Shown here: positions 28,325 through 35,306 of the stretch, in pieces
Layout of the letters: the number at the start of each line of letters is the position of its first letter
Numbering within the stretch: the stretch's first letter is position 1
NCBI RefSeq assembly: GCF_002794255.1
Contig: NZ_PGGW01000019.1
Location: forward strand, 2,501-66,500
From: Streptomyces carminius
GTDB taxonomy: Bacteria; Actinomycetota; Actinomycetes; Streptomycetales; Streptomycetaceae
Reading direction: 5' to 3'
Length of the DNA: 64,000 nucleotides
Position numbers and translations under genes: made by a program
Notes under the pieces: generated by a model
What the model saw: the letters and a program-made list of their open reading frames with translations, nothing else
What the model was told of the DNA's origin: nothing
Databases searched by the model: none

Positions 28325-29317
28325 GTGTCGTCAGTGTCCTCAGACCCACCGGGACCGCCGGGATCACCGGGATCACCGGCGCTCCCGGAACCGCCGGAGT
28401 CCTCCCCGTACCGCTTCCTGCTCTCCCGGCAGTGGGTGATCCTCACCCTTGTCGCGCTCCTGCTGATCCCGGCGATGGTCCGGCTGGGCTTCTGGCAGTG
28501 GAACCGGCACGAGGAGCGGGTGGCGCGCAACGAGCTGATCGCCGCCAGCCTGGCCGCCGACCCGGTGCCCGTGGACGGACTGACCGCCCCGGGCCGCGGC
28601 CCGGCCGACGGCGACCGGTACCGCCCGGTGACCGCGACCGGCACCTACGACACCCGCGGCGAGGTGGTCGTACGGCAGCGGACCGGTACCGGCAAGCGGA
28701 TCGGATACCACGTGCTCACCCCGCTGGTCCGCGCGGACGGCACCGCCGTGCTGGTCAACCGCGGCTGGATCCCGACGGGCGAGGACCTGACGAGGTTCCC
28801 CGACGTACCGCCGGCCCCCGCCGGTGAGGTCACCGTGACCGGGCGGCTGATGCCGGACGAGAGGACGGGCGAGGGGGTCAAGGAGAAGGAGGGGCTGCCG
28901 CCCCGCCAGGTGATGCTGATCGACAGCGGGCGGCTGGCCCGGGAACTGGACCGGCCGGTCCTGGGCGGTTACCTCGCCCTGGCCGAGACCTCGCCGGAAC
29001 CCCCGGGCGAGCAGCCCGAGCTCCTCCCCGAGCCGGACCACAACGGCATCGGCGCGCATCTGGCGTACGCCTTCCAGTGGTGGCTGTTCGCGGCGGCGGT
29101 CCCGGTGGGCTGGGCGGTCCTGGTCCGCCGCGAGCGCCGGGACCGCGCGGCGGAGGCGGAGCGGGCCGGGAACGGGGCCGGCGGCGGCCCCGGTGACGGC
29201 CCCGGCGGCGGCTCCCGGGAGGATGCCGAAGGCGCCCGGACTGCCGGACATCCCGTTCCCCCCTCCGCCCGTCCCGTCCCCGCGGCTCCCGGGACGGCGG
29301 ACCGGCGGGCAGACTGA
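28325..29317 (+). CDS. SURF1-family protein
   Basis: A 330-residue membrane protein of the SURF1/Shy1 family, which helps assemble cytochrome c oxidase. A first helix ('QWVILTLVALLLIPAMVRLGFWQWNRHEER') and a last helix ('AYAFQWWLFAAAVPVGWAVLVRRERRDR') flank a periplasmic-side domain with 'RYRPVTATGTYD', 'VLTPLVRADGTAVLVNRGWIP' and 'NGIGAHLAYAFQWW'. The tail after residue ~280 is glycine/proline-rich. GTG 28325. It lies 25 bases after the exonuclease and 5 before the SDR gene. Confidence 0.9.
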   Translation: MSSVSSDPPGPPGSPGSPALPEPPESSPYRFLLSRQWVILTLVALLLIPAMVRLGFWQWNRHEERVARNELIAASLAADPVPVDGLTAPGRGPADGDRYRPVTATGTYDTRGEVVVRQRTGTGKRIGYHVLTPLVRADGTAVLVNRGWIPTGEDLTRFPDVPPAPAGEVTVTGRLMPDERTGEGVKEKEGLPPRQVMLIDSGRLARELDRPVLGGYLALAETSPEPPGEQPELLPEPDHNGIGAHLAYAFQWWLFAAAVPVGWAVLVRRERRDRAAEAERAGNGAGGGPGDGPGGGSREDAEGARTAGHPVPPSARPVPAAPGTADRRAD

Positions 29318-29322
29318 GCACC

Positions 29323-30078
29323 ATGGATCTCGGACTGCAGGACAGGGTGTATCTCGTCACCGGCGCCACTCGCGGCCTGGGCTTCGCCGCCGCACGGGAA
29401 CTCGCCGTCGACGGCGCGAAGGTGATCGTCACCGGCCGCACCGGGGAGTCGGCGGCCGGGGCCGCCGCCCGGTTGGGCGGGGACGCCACCGGCATCGCGG
29501 CGGACAACGCCGACCCGTCCGCCGCCGACCGGCTGGTGACGGCGGCGTACGAGCGGCACGGCCGGCTCGACGGGGTGCTGATCAGTGTCGGCGGGCCGCC
29601 CGCCGGCTCCTTCGAGACGGTCACCGACGACCAGTGGCGGTCGTCGTTCGAGACGGTCTTCCTCGGTGCGGTGCGGCTGGCCCGCACCGCCGCCGGGCGG
29701 CTGGGCGAGGGCGGGGTGATCGGCTTCGTGCTGTCCGGCTCGGTGCACGAGCCGATCGCCGGTCTGACGGTCTCCAACGGACTGCGGCCCGGGCTGGCGG
29801 GCTTCGCCAAGTCGCTCGCGAACGAGGTGGGGCCGCGCGGCATCCGGGTCGTCGGGCTGCTGCCGGGGCGCATCGACACCGACCGGGTGCGTGAGCTGGA
29901 CGCGCTCACCGGGGACGCCGAGGCCGCCCGGGAGCGCGGCTCGGCCGCCGTCCCACTGCGCCGCTACGGCAGCCCGGAGGAGTTCGGCCGGGCGGCGGCC
30001 TTCCTCCTGTCCCCCGCCGCCTCCTATCTCACCGGCGTGCTGCTCCCGGTGGACGGCGGCGCCCGGCACGGCTTCTGA
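29323..30078 (+). CDS. SDR-fold protein lacking the YxxxK motif
   Basis: A 251-residue Rossmann-fold protein. The cofactor motif TGATRGLG and a normal C-terminus (YLTGVLLPVDGGARHGF) mark the short-chain dehydrogenase family. However, where Y-x3-K is expected after 'GFVLSGSVHEPIAGL', it reads TVSNGLRPGLAGFAKS, with no tyrosine. The usual NAG motif is replaced by ISVGGPP. It is therefore either a divergent enzyme class or non-catalytic. ATG 29323. It ends at a very long hairpin. Confidence 0.83.
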   Translation: MDLGLQDRVYLVTGATRGLGFAAARELAVDGAKVIVTGRTGESAAGAAARLGGDATGIAADNADPSAADRLVTAAYERHGRLDGVLISVGGPPAGSFETVTDDQWRSSFETVFLGAVRLARTAAGRLGEGGVIGFVLSGSVHEPIAGLTVSNGLRPGLAGFAKSLANEVGPRGIRVVGLLPGRIDTDRVRELDALTGDAEAARERGSAAVPLRRYGSPEEFGRAAAFLLSPAASYLTGVLLPVDGGARHGF

Positions 30079-30120
30079 CCCGCCACGGCGTCCGCCGGGG
30101 CCGGACGGTCACCCGGTCCC

Positions 30121-30169
30121 GGCGTGCCCCGGCCTCCCCACCGGGCCGGTGGGGAGGCCGGGGCACGCC
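30121..30169. terminator. Very long bidirectional hairpin between SDR and amaP genes
   Basis: A perfect 22-bp inverted repeat (30121-30142 with 30148-30169, loop GGGCC) between two convergent genes, touching the amaP stop codon at 30171. Confidence 0.85.
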
Positions 30170-30170
30170 G

Positions 30171-30770
30171 TCAGCTCACCCGTTCGGCGCGATGCCGCGC
30201 CGAACGCATCCGGACGTCCGCCGAGAGCTTGTCCAGCCCCGCCGAGGTGCGGGCGTGTTCCAGTGCCTCGTCCCGCAGGCCCGCCAAGGTCCCGGCGGGC
30301 CCCGCGTGCGCGGCCAGCGCCACCGCGACCCGGGCGCGCGTCCCGGTGCGGCGGCGGCTCAGGGCCACTTTGGCCCGTTCCACTCCCGGCATGGTCCCGG
30401 CCTCGGCTGCGACCGCGTCCTCCAGGGTCCTCGCCCGGAGCAGGGCCCCGTAGCCGTCGCCGCTGTCGACCAGTACCGCGTCCGCCCGCTGCCGCCGGAG
30501 CTGGACCGCCAGCCACCACAGGGCAAGCAGCAGCAGGAGGGCCGGCACACCGATCACCACCAGCCAGCGCCACCAGCCGGCGTCCTGCCACCAGGCCGGG
30601 CTCCCGCGGCCGAGCAGCACCTCGTCCGGTCCGTTCCAGGGCCATCCCGAGGGCGGGTCGAGTTCCCAGCGCCGCCACAGGTCGAGGCCACCCGCCAGCG
30701 CGGCCAGACCCAGTACCAGCAGCGCCAGTCCGGCCAGTCCCAGCAGGACCCGGTTCACCGCCTTGAGCAT
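30171..30770 (-). CDS. amaP: Alkaline-shock membrane anchor protein AmaP
   Basis: A 199-residue protein with two transmembrane helices (~residues 8-30 and 72-92) and a C-terminal Asp23-like domain ('LEDAVAAEAGTMPGVERAKVALSRRRTGTRARVAVALAAHAGP'). AmaP anchors Asp23 to the membrane in Staphylococcus. It is the last gene of a five-gene minus-strand unit of Asp23-family and small membrane proteins, supporting an envelope-stress role. ATG 30770. Confidence 0.82.
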   Translation of the reverse strand: MLKAVNRVLLGLAGLALLVLGLAALAGGLDLWRRWELDPPSGWPWNGPDEVLLGRGSPAWWQDAGWWRWLVVIGVPALLLLLALWWLAVQLRRQRADAVLVDSGDGYGALLRARTLEDAVAAEAGTMPGVERAKVALSRRRTGTRARVAVALAAHAGPAGTLAGLRDEALEHARTSAGLDKLSADVRMRSARHRAERVS

Positions 30771-30792
30771 CCGGCCCACCTCACCCTCTCCG

Positions 30793-31515
30793 CTATTCCT
30801 TCTTCGGACGGCGTACCCGGGTCGACAGCCTCGGCCGCCGGGCGAGTCCGAGCAGCCGGACACCGTCCTCCAGAGTCCGGTCCACGTCCCCCCGTACCTC
30901 CTCCAGCGGCCGGAAGTGCGCCCGCACCCGTGTGCTGATCCGGTGCCGTCCGACGCGCACCCGGGCCGACCGCACCCCCGGAACCTCCAGCAGCCGGTCA
31001 CGGAGCACCAGTTCGGCGGCGGACCGCTCCAGCCAGGCGCGCACCCGGATCCCGCCGCTGCCGCCGCCGCTGCCGCGCATCGGCAGCAGTCCGCGCAGTC
31101 CGGGGGTGAGCGCCAGGACGAGCAGCCACAGCCCCAGCAGGGCGGTGAGCACCGCACCGGCGATCACCCAGAGGTCGTCCAGCGGCCGGGTGGCCAGCTC
31201 ATCGGTGACCTCGCGCCGCCACGGGGCGGCGGACTTGTCGATGCTCGCGGCGACGGCCTCGTACAGCAGTACGGCCGCCACGACGGCCAGGATCAGGGCC
31301 AGGACCGCGGCGGGCACCCGGCGCGCGGACCAGAGACGTCCGGTGGCCCGTCCTCCCCCGTTCCCCTCCGCGCCGCCTCCCGGGCCGTCCGGAGGGGAAG
31401 CCGTGGCCGAGGTGTCGGCGGAGGTGTCGGGGGCGGGCCGCTCCTCGCCGTCCTCCGGGGTGGCGCCGGCGGCCTTCCCCGGGGTCGGCGGCTGCCGGGC
31501 GGCGTCATGGCTCAT
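30793..31515 (-). CDS. DUF6286-type membrane protein, Asp23-cluster associated
   Basis: A 240-residue protein: a long disordered N-terminus (~1-60, rich in P/G/D/T), two hydrophobic helices (~68-90 and ~118-140: 'AAVLALILAVVAAVLLYEAVAASI' and 'VIAGAVLTALLGLWLLVLALTPG') and a C-terminal domain ('RDRLLEVPGVRSARVRVGRHRISTRVRAHF') resembling the alkaline-shock fold. It sits 22 bases upstream of amaP and 7 bases after the Asp23-like gene. Its function is inferred only from context. Confidence 0.75.
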   Translation of the reverse strand: MSHDAARQPPTPGKAAGATPEDGEERPAPDTSADTSATASPPDGPGGGAEGNGGGRATGRLWSARRVPAAVLALILAVVAAVLLYEAVAASIDKSAAPWRREVTDELATRPLDDLWVIAGAVLTALLGLWLLVLALTPGLRGLLPMRGSGGGSGGIRVRAWLERSAAELVLRDRLLEVPGVRSARVRVGRHRISTRVRAHFRPLEEVRGDVDRTLEDGVRLLGLARRPRLSTRVRRPKKE

Positions 31516-31522
31516 CGCTCCC

Positions 31523-31936
31523 TCACCGCACCCTTCCGGTGTCCCCGGCGTCGAGCGGCGCCGAGTGCAGCCGTGTCACCTCGACGGTCACCTGCCGGAC
31601 CGTCATACCGGCCAGTTCCCGCACCCGAGAGACGACCCGGCGCCGCACCGCACCGCACCGCGCCCCGATGTCACAGGGATAGGGGAGTTCGACGGCGACC
31701 CGCACCCGGGCCTCACCGTTCAGCCCGTCGCGGTCGGGGGGCCGGTGGACGTCGATCGTCGTCCGCGGGTCCGACTCCGGGCCGTAAGGCACTCCAGTCA
31801 CTTCCGGCTCCGCCTCCAGCGCCTCGCGGGCGGCCCGCGCGGCGATCCTGGCGACGGCCCGGTCGGCGATTCTCGTCGCTCCCCGCTCTGCGGCCGGCAC
31901 CAGGGAGACCCCGGCCGTACGGAACTCCTGTGCCAC
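31523..31936 (-). CDS. Short Asp23/Gls24-like protein
   Basis: A 137-residue soluble protein. 'IADRAVARIAARAAREALEAEPEVTGV', 'NGEARVRVAVELPYPCDIGARCGAVRRRVVSRVRELAGMTVRQVTVEVTRL' matches the Asp23/Gls24 pattern (helix, then a beta-rich part ending in VxVEVTRL). GTG 31936. It follows the small membrane protein by 3 bases. Asp23 homologues coat the inner membrane face and respond to envelope stress. Confidence 0.8.
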   Translation of the reverse strand: MAQEFRTAGVSLVPAAERGATRIADRAVARIAARAAREALEAEPEVTGVPYGPESDPRTTIDVHRPPDRDGLNGEARVRVAVELPYPCDIGARCGAVRRRVVSRVRELAGMTVRQVTVEVTRLHSAPLDAGDTGRVR

Positions 31937-31939
31937 CGG

Positions 31940-32131
31940 TCACCGCCGCCGTTCGCCGCGGTCGCCGGAACCGAGGAACTGCCCCGGATCCAGGTCGCCG
32001 TCGAGGAACCGGCCGACGGCCAGGCCGACGGCTCCCAGCACCGCCACCAGCAGAAAGGCCCAGAAACCGCCGAAGTACCCGGCGAAGCCCAGCGCCATGC
32101 CGGCGGCCAGACCAACCACGGCCATGCTCAT
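31940..32131 (-). CDS. Small glycine-rich membrane protein of the Asp23 cluster
   Basis: A 63-residue protein with two close hydrophobic helices (MSMAVVGLAAGMALGFAGYF and GGFWAFLLVAVLGAVGLAVG) and a charged tail (DGDLDPGQFLGSGDRGERRR). It resembles the DUF2273-like small proteins that accompany Asp23 genes. It lies 48 bases after the first Asp23 gene and nearly abuts the second. Confidence 0.75.
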   Translation of the reverse strand: MSMAVVGLAAGMALGFAGYFGGFWAFLLVAVLGAVGLAVGRFLDGDLDPGQFLGSGDRGERRR

Positions 32132-32179
32132 CGTGCGCTCCTTCCCTCATGCTTCGCCGAGCCCCTGCGGCCCGTCGTC

Positions 32180-32686
32180 CTACTGCAGTCGCGGCCTGTC
32201 GGACGACTGCTCCTCCTCGTCCTCCTCGTCGGGCAGCTTGACGTCACCGACCGCGATGTTGACCTCGACGACCTCCAGCCCGGTCATCCGCTCGATCGCG
32301 TTGATCACGCTCTCCCGCACATCGCGGGCCACCTCGGTGATCGACACCCCGTACTCGACGACGATGTCCAGGTCCACCGCCGTCTGCACCTCGCCGACCT
32401 CGACCTTCACCCCTCGGGTGACGGTCTTGCCGCCGCCGGGGACCCGGTCGCGCACCGCGCCGAAGGTACGGGCCGCCCCGCTTCCCATGGCGTGGACGCC
32501 GTCGACGTCCCGGGCCGCCATACCGGCGATCTTCTCCACCACGCCGTCGGCGATCGTGGTCTTCCCCCGGGCGCCCGGGTCGCTCGCGCCACGCCCCTCA
32601 CCGAGCTGCCTGCCCTTGCTCAGCTCGGTGGACTCCTTGGTGGCACCGGAGGGACCCGTGCGGTTCTGCTGTGTGGTCTCCGTCAT
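32180..32686 (-). CDS. Asp23/Gls24-family envelope stress protein
   Basis: A 168-residue protein; first gene of the five-gene unit. 'KTTIADGVVEKIAGMAARDVDGVHAMG', 'RGVKVEVGEVQTAVDLDIVVEYGVSITEVARDVRESVINAIERMTGLEVVEVNIAVGDVKLPDE' is a complete Asp23 domain; an acidic tail follows (EEDEEEQSSD). ATG 32686 is preferred over ATG 32695, since AAGG is too close to the latter. An AT-rich promoter region with two dyads lies upstream, shared with a divergent gene. Confidence 0.9.
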   Translation of the reverse strand: MTETTQQNRTGPSGATKESTELSKGRQLGEGRGASDPGARGKTTIADGVVEKIAGMAARDVDGVHAMGSGAARTFGAVRDRVPGGGKTVTRGVKVEVGEVQTAVDLDIVVEYGVSITEVARDVRESVINAIERMTGLEVVEVNIAVGDVKLPDEEDEEEQSSDRPRLQ

Positions 32687-32720
32687 CGTCCTCATCCTTA
32701 CCTGCGTGAAGGGATATTTT

Positions 32721-32759
32721 CATGCCTTTAGCCACGTTAGGCATGCTTTGATTTCAAAG
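32721..32759. promoter_or_regulatory. Two adjacent dyads in the Asp23 divergent promoter
   Basis: CATGCCT...AGGCATG (32721-32727 with 32739-32745, 11-base spacer) is immediately followed by CTTTGATTTCAAAG (32746-32759, 6-bp arms). The region is unusually AT-rich for this DNA and lies between the divergent Asp23 gene and the gene at 32966. A GGGTAC at 32769-32774 resembles a stress-sigma (SigB-type) -10. These look like operator or promoter elements; no regulator can be named. Confidence 0.45.
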
Positions 32760-32965
32760 CCCCCTACGGGTACCGCCAATCGGAGGAAGCATGCAGCCGC
32801 AACGGCTCCGATACGGAAAGCTGGCGCCCGGGACGGTGCGGAGGAGGTCCCGGGGAAGACGACGGAACAGACACGCAGACACATCGGAGAACACCAAAGG
32901 ACACCGGGGAACCGCCGGAGGCACACGGCGGGTACCGGCGGACTGCGGGAGAGGAGCGCGGACCC

Positions 32966-33832
32966 ATGGTCGCGGACCGGTTGACCCAGGCCGTACGCCG
33001 ACAGCTCGGTCTCGGCCGGCTGCTTCCCCTGGGCGAGGCGGCGGACGGCGCCTGGCTCACGGAACGGGCCGCGGCCGGCGTGCTGCGGCGGGCGGTGGAC
33101 GGACTGCCGGGGGTGCGGCCCGGCAGGCTGCGGCTCGCCCCGGCCGGCGCGGACACGGCCTCACCGGCCGTGCCCGCGCCCCCCAGCGCACTGCCGCCCG
33201 GCCCGGTGCGGATCGAGGCGGACTTCGCGGCCGGTCCGGACGAGCCGCTGCCGGTGGCCGCCGAGCGGCTTCGTACGGCACTGGCCGAGGCCGCGGACAG
33301 TCTGCTGGGGCTGGCGGTGGCAGCGGTCGACCTGCGGGTCACCGGGCTGCTGGAGGAGCCGGACGACACTGCCGCGCCGGAGGACCCGTCCGAGGCGGAT
33401 CCCGGCGACGATTCCCCCGGCGACGGGGACACCACCGGAGCGGAGGCGGCGGAGAGGGAGACGGCGGCCACCGCGGAAGCGACGGGGGGCCCGGAGGCCG
33501 CGGTACGCGCCGCCGCGCTGGCCGTCCCGGGGGTGGCGCGTCTCGCGCCCGTGCCGGTAGGTGCGGCACGGCCTGTGCGGATCACGGAGACGGACCCCGG
33601 CGGCACCAGTGGCCCCGCCGGCCGCCATGTGCAGATCCAGCTGGCGGTCGCCGGGGACCACCGCGTCCTCGACGTGGTGCGCGAGGTCCGCGACGCGGTG
33701 ACGCGGGCGGCGGGCGGCGCGCCCGGCCCGGCGACGGTCGCGGTCGTGGTGACGGAGGTGACGGAGGTGACGGAGGTGACGGAGGTGACGGAGGTGACGG
33801 AGCCCCCGGCGGACCCGCCGAACGAGCGGTGA
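32966..33832 (+). CDS. Protein divergent from Asp23 cluster, streptomycete 'P10-like' family
   Basis: A 288-residue soluble protein. Two similar segments appear: 'LTERAAAGVLRRAVDGLPGVRPGRLRLAP...PVRIEADFAAG' and 'AAVRAAALAVPGVARLAPVPVG...RHVQIQLAVAGDHRVLDVVREVRDAVTRAAGG', each like an Asp23 half (helix, then strand, then helix). They are separated by an acidic low-complexity stretch (~125-165). Streptomycete homologues are often labelled 'nucleopolyhedrovirus P10 family', a naming artefact. The C-terminus holds five VTE repeats from a 9-bp minisatellite. ATG 32966. Confidence 0.7.
   Translation: MVADRLTQAVRRQLGLGRLLPLGEAADGAWLTERAAAGVLRRAVDGLPGVRPGRLRLAPAGADTASPAVPAPPSALPPGPVRIEADFAAGPDEPLPVAAERLRTALAEAADSLLGLAVAAVDLRVTGLLEEPDDTAAPEDPSEADPGDDSPGDGDTTGAEAAERETAATAEATGGPEAAVRAAALAVPGVARLAPVPVGAARPVRITETDPGGTSGPAGRHVQIQLAVAGDHRVLDVVREVRDAVTRAAGGAPGPATVAVVVTEVTEVTEVTEVTEVTEPPADPPNER
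33748..33801 (+). repeat. 9-bp minisatellite (GGTGACGGA x6)
   Basis: Six perfect head-to-tail copies of GGTGACGGA within the 3' end of the coding region. The 9-bp unit keeps the frame and encodes repeated V-T-E. A likely site of length variation among strains. Confidence 0.9.
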
Positions 33833-33848
33833 CGAAAGGCGGCCGGGG

Positions 33849-34628
33849 TCAGTCGCCGAGACCGGCCAGCTCGCGCAGCCTGCGCGCCTGAGCCGCGCGT
33901 TCGGCCGCGCGCTGCTCCTCGTAGGTGCGCCCGGCCGCGCCGCGCAGCAGTGCCTTGGTCTCGATCACCGCGTCGCGCGGTGCCGCGAGCAGCGCCGCCG
34001 CCAGGTCCGCGGTGGCACCGTCGAGCTCGGCGCGGGGCACCACGAGATTGGCCAGACCGGTCCGCTCCGCCTCCTCGGCCTGCACGAAGCGGCCCGTGGC
34101 GCAGATCTCCAGCGCGCGGGCGTAGCCGACGAGGGCGACGAGCGGATGGGTGCCGGTGAGGTCGGGCACCAGGCCGAGAGAGGTCTCGCGCATGGCGAAC
34201 CGGGCGTCGTCGGCGCACACCCGCAGATCGCAGGCGAGCGCGAGCTGGAAGCCGGCGCCGACGGCATGCCCCTGGACGGCCGCGATGCTCACCAGGTCGT
34301 TCCGCCGCCACCAGGTGAAGGCCTCCTGGTAGCCGGCGATGGCCGCGTCGAGCTCGGCGTCGGAACCGCGGGCCAGGTCGACGAAGGACGGCTCGCCCTC
34401 GAAGCCCTCCGGGGTGAGCGCCTGCCGGTCCAGACCGGCGGAGAAGGACGGCCCCTCGGCGCGCAGCACGGCGACCCGTACATCACCGGGCAGCAGCCGC
34501 CCGGCCTCGGCCAGGGCACGCCACATGGCGAAGGTCTGGGCGTTGCGTTTGGCCGGGCGGTCGAGCGTGACCGTGGCCACGGCGCCGTCGACGGCGAGCC
34601 GTACGCCGTCCTTGTCGAGCAGGGTCAT
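33849..34628 (-). CDS. Enoyl-CoA hydratase/isomerase-family protein
   Basis: A 259-residue crotonase-fold protein. The oxyanion-hole pieces are visible: 'AEGPSFSAGLDRQAL' and 'QGHAVGAGFQLALACDLRVCADDARFAMRETSLGLVPDLTGTHPL'. The first catalytic glutamate position (usually in GAGFxxxxxxD) is not conserved as E, while 'RETSLGLVPD' supplies the second region. Probable acyl-CoA hydration or isomerisation in fatty-acid degradation; the substrate is unknown. ATG 34628. It converges with the gene ending at 33832. Confidence 0.87.
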   Translation of the reverse strand: MTLLDKDGVRLAVDGAVATVTLDRPAKRNAQTFAMWRALAEAGRLLPGDVRVAVLRAEGPSFSAGLDRQALTPEGFEGEPSFVDLARGSDAELDAAIAGYQEAFTWWRRNDLVSIAAVQGHAVGAGFQLALACDLRVCADDARFAMRETSLGLVPDLTGTHPLVALVGYARALEICATGRFVQAEEAERTGLANLVVPRAELDGATADLAAALLAAPRDAVIETKALLRGAAGRTYEEQRAAERAAQARRLRELAGLGD

Positions 34629-34670
34629 GCAGGTCTCCCGGGGCTTCCACAGTCAAGTGACTGAAGAGTA

Positions 34671-34702
34671 ACCACCCAGCCGGTCGGATGGCCGACCGGG
34701 TG
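34671..34702 (-). terminator. Hairpin terminator after the small HTH gene
   Basis: CCACCC..CGGTCGG pairs with CCGACCG.GGGTGG (34671-34702) with a small bulge, 26 bases past the HTH stop codon. Confidence 0.55.
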
Positions 34703-34727
34703 GCGCCCCTTGCGGACACCCTGGGTC

Positions 34728-34952
34728 TCAGGACGTCGTCGCGGTCTTCTTGCCCCGTGTGGCACCGCCGCGACCACGCAGGGTCACGCCGGACTCACTG
34801 AGCATCCGATGCACGAATCCGTAGGAACGGCCGGTCTCCTCGGCCAGTGCCCGGATGCTCGCACCGGAGTCGTACTTCTTCTTGAGGTCAGCCGCGAGCT
34901 TCTCGCGCGCGGCGCCGGTCACCCGGCTGCCCTTCTTCAGAGTCTCGGCCAC
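34728..34952 (-). CDS. Small helix-turn-helix DNA-binding protein
   Basis: A 74-residue basic protein: VAETLKKGSRVTGAAREKLA, then an HTH 'YDSGASIRALAEETGRSYGFVHRMLSESGVTLRGRGG' (turn at GRSYGFVH) and a basic tail (RGKKTATTS). This family is conserved in streptomycetes. GTG 34952 has GAGGAGG 5 bases upstream. It may be a nucleoid-associated or local regulator; no target is evident. Confidence 0.85.
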   Translation of the reverse strand: MAETLKKGSRVTGAAREKLAADLKKKYDSGASIRALAEETGRSYGFVHRMLSESGVTLRGRGGATRGKKTATTS

Positions 34953-35306
34953 CCGTGCCTCCTCATGGGAAGTGCGCTCTGGACTCTCATGATCACCCCT
35001 TGCCGGTCTTCTGGCCACCCATTCGACAAGGTCCGTACGACGACCTTGGCCGCCGGGCAAGGGACGAGAAGCACCGGAGTGCCTGATTCCGGTGCGCCGA
35101 CGCCGGGCACACAGCCGGGCGGATACGGAAAGGCGCAGGTCAGTCCGGTGCGGAGGGGGTAAACCGGTGTCGCGTGAGGCCCATGCCACACCGTGCGCGC
35201 TCTCGACGTCCGACCGCGCCGCGATACGAGCCGGTCTCACACAGATGATGGATCACGCGTCGGCCGAATGATCCAGAAAGATATGATCAACACGGCCGCC
35301 GCGTAC
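34953..35306. other. Leader/promoter region of the HTH gene; no gene seen
   Basis: About 350 bases. Short frames have no ribosome site. The part 35240-35292 is distinctly AT-rich, with several GATC-containing words and TGATCA. The long distance suggests an extended 5' leader for the HTH transcript. Confidence 0.35.
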
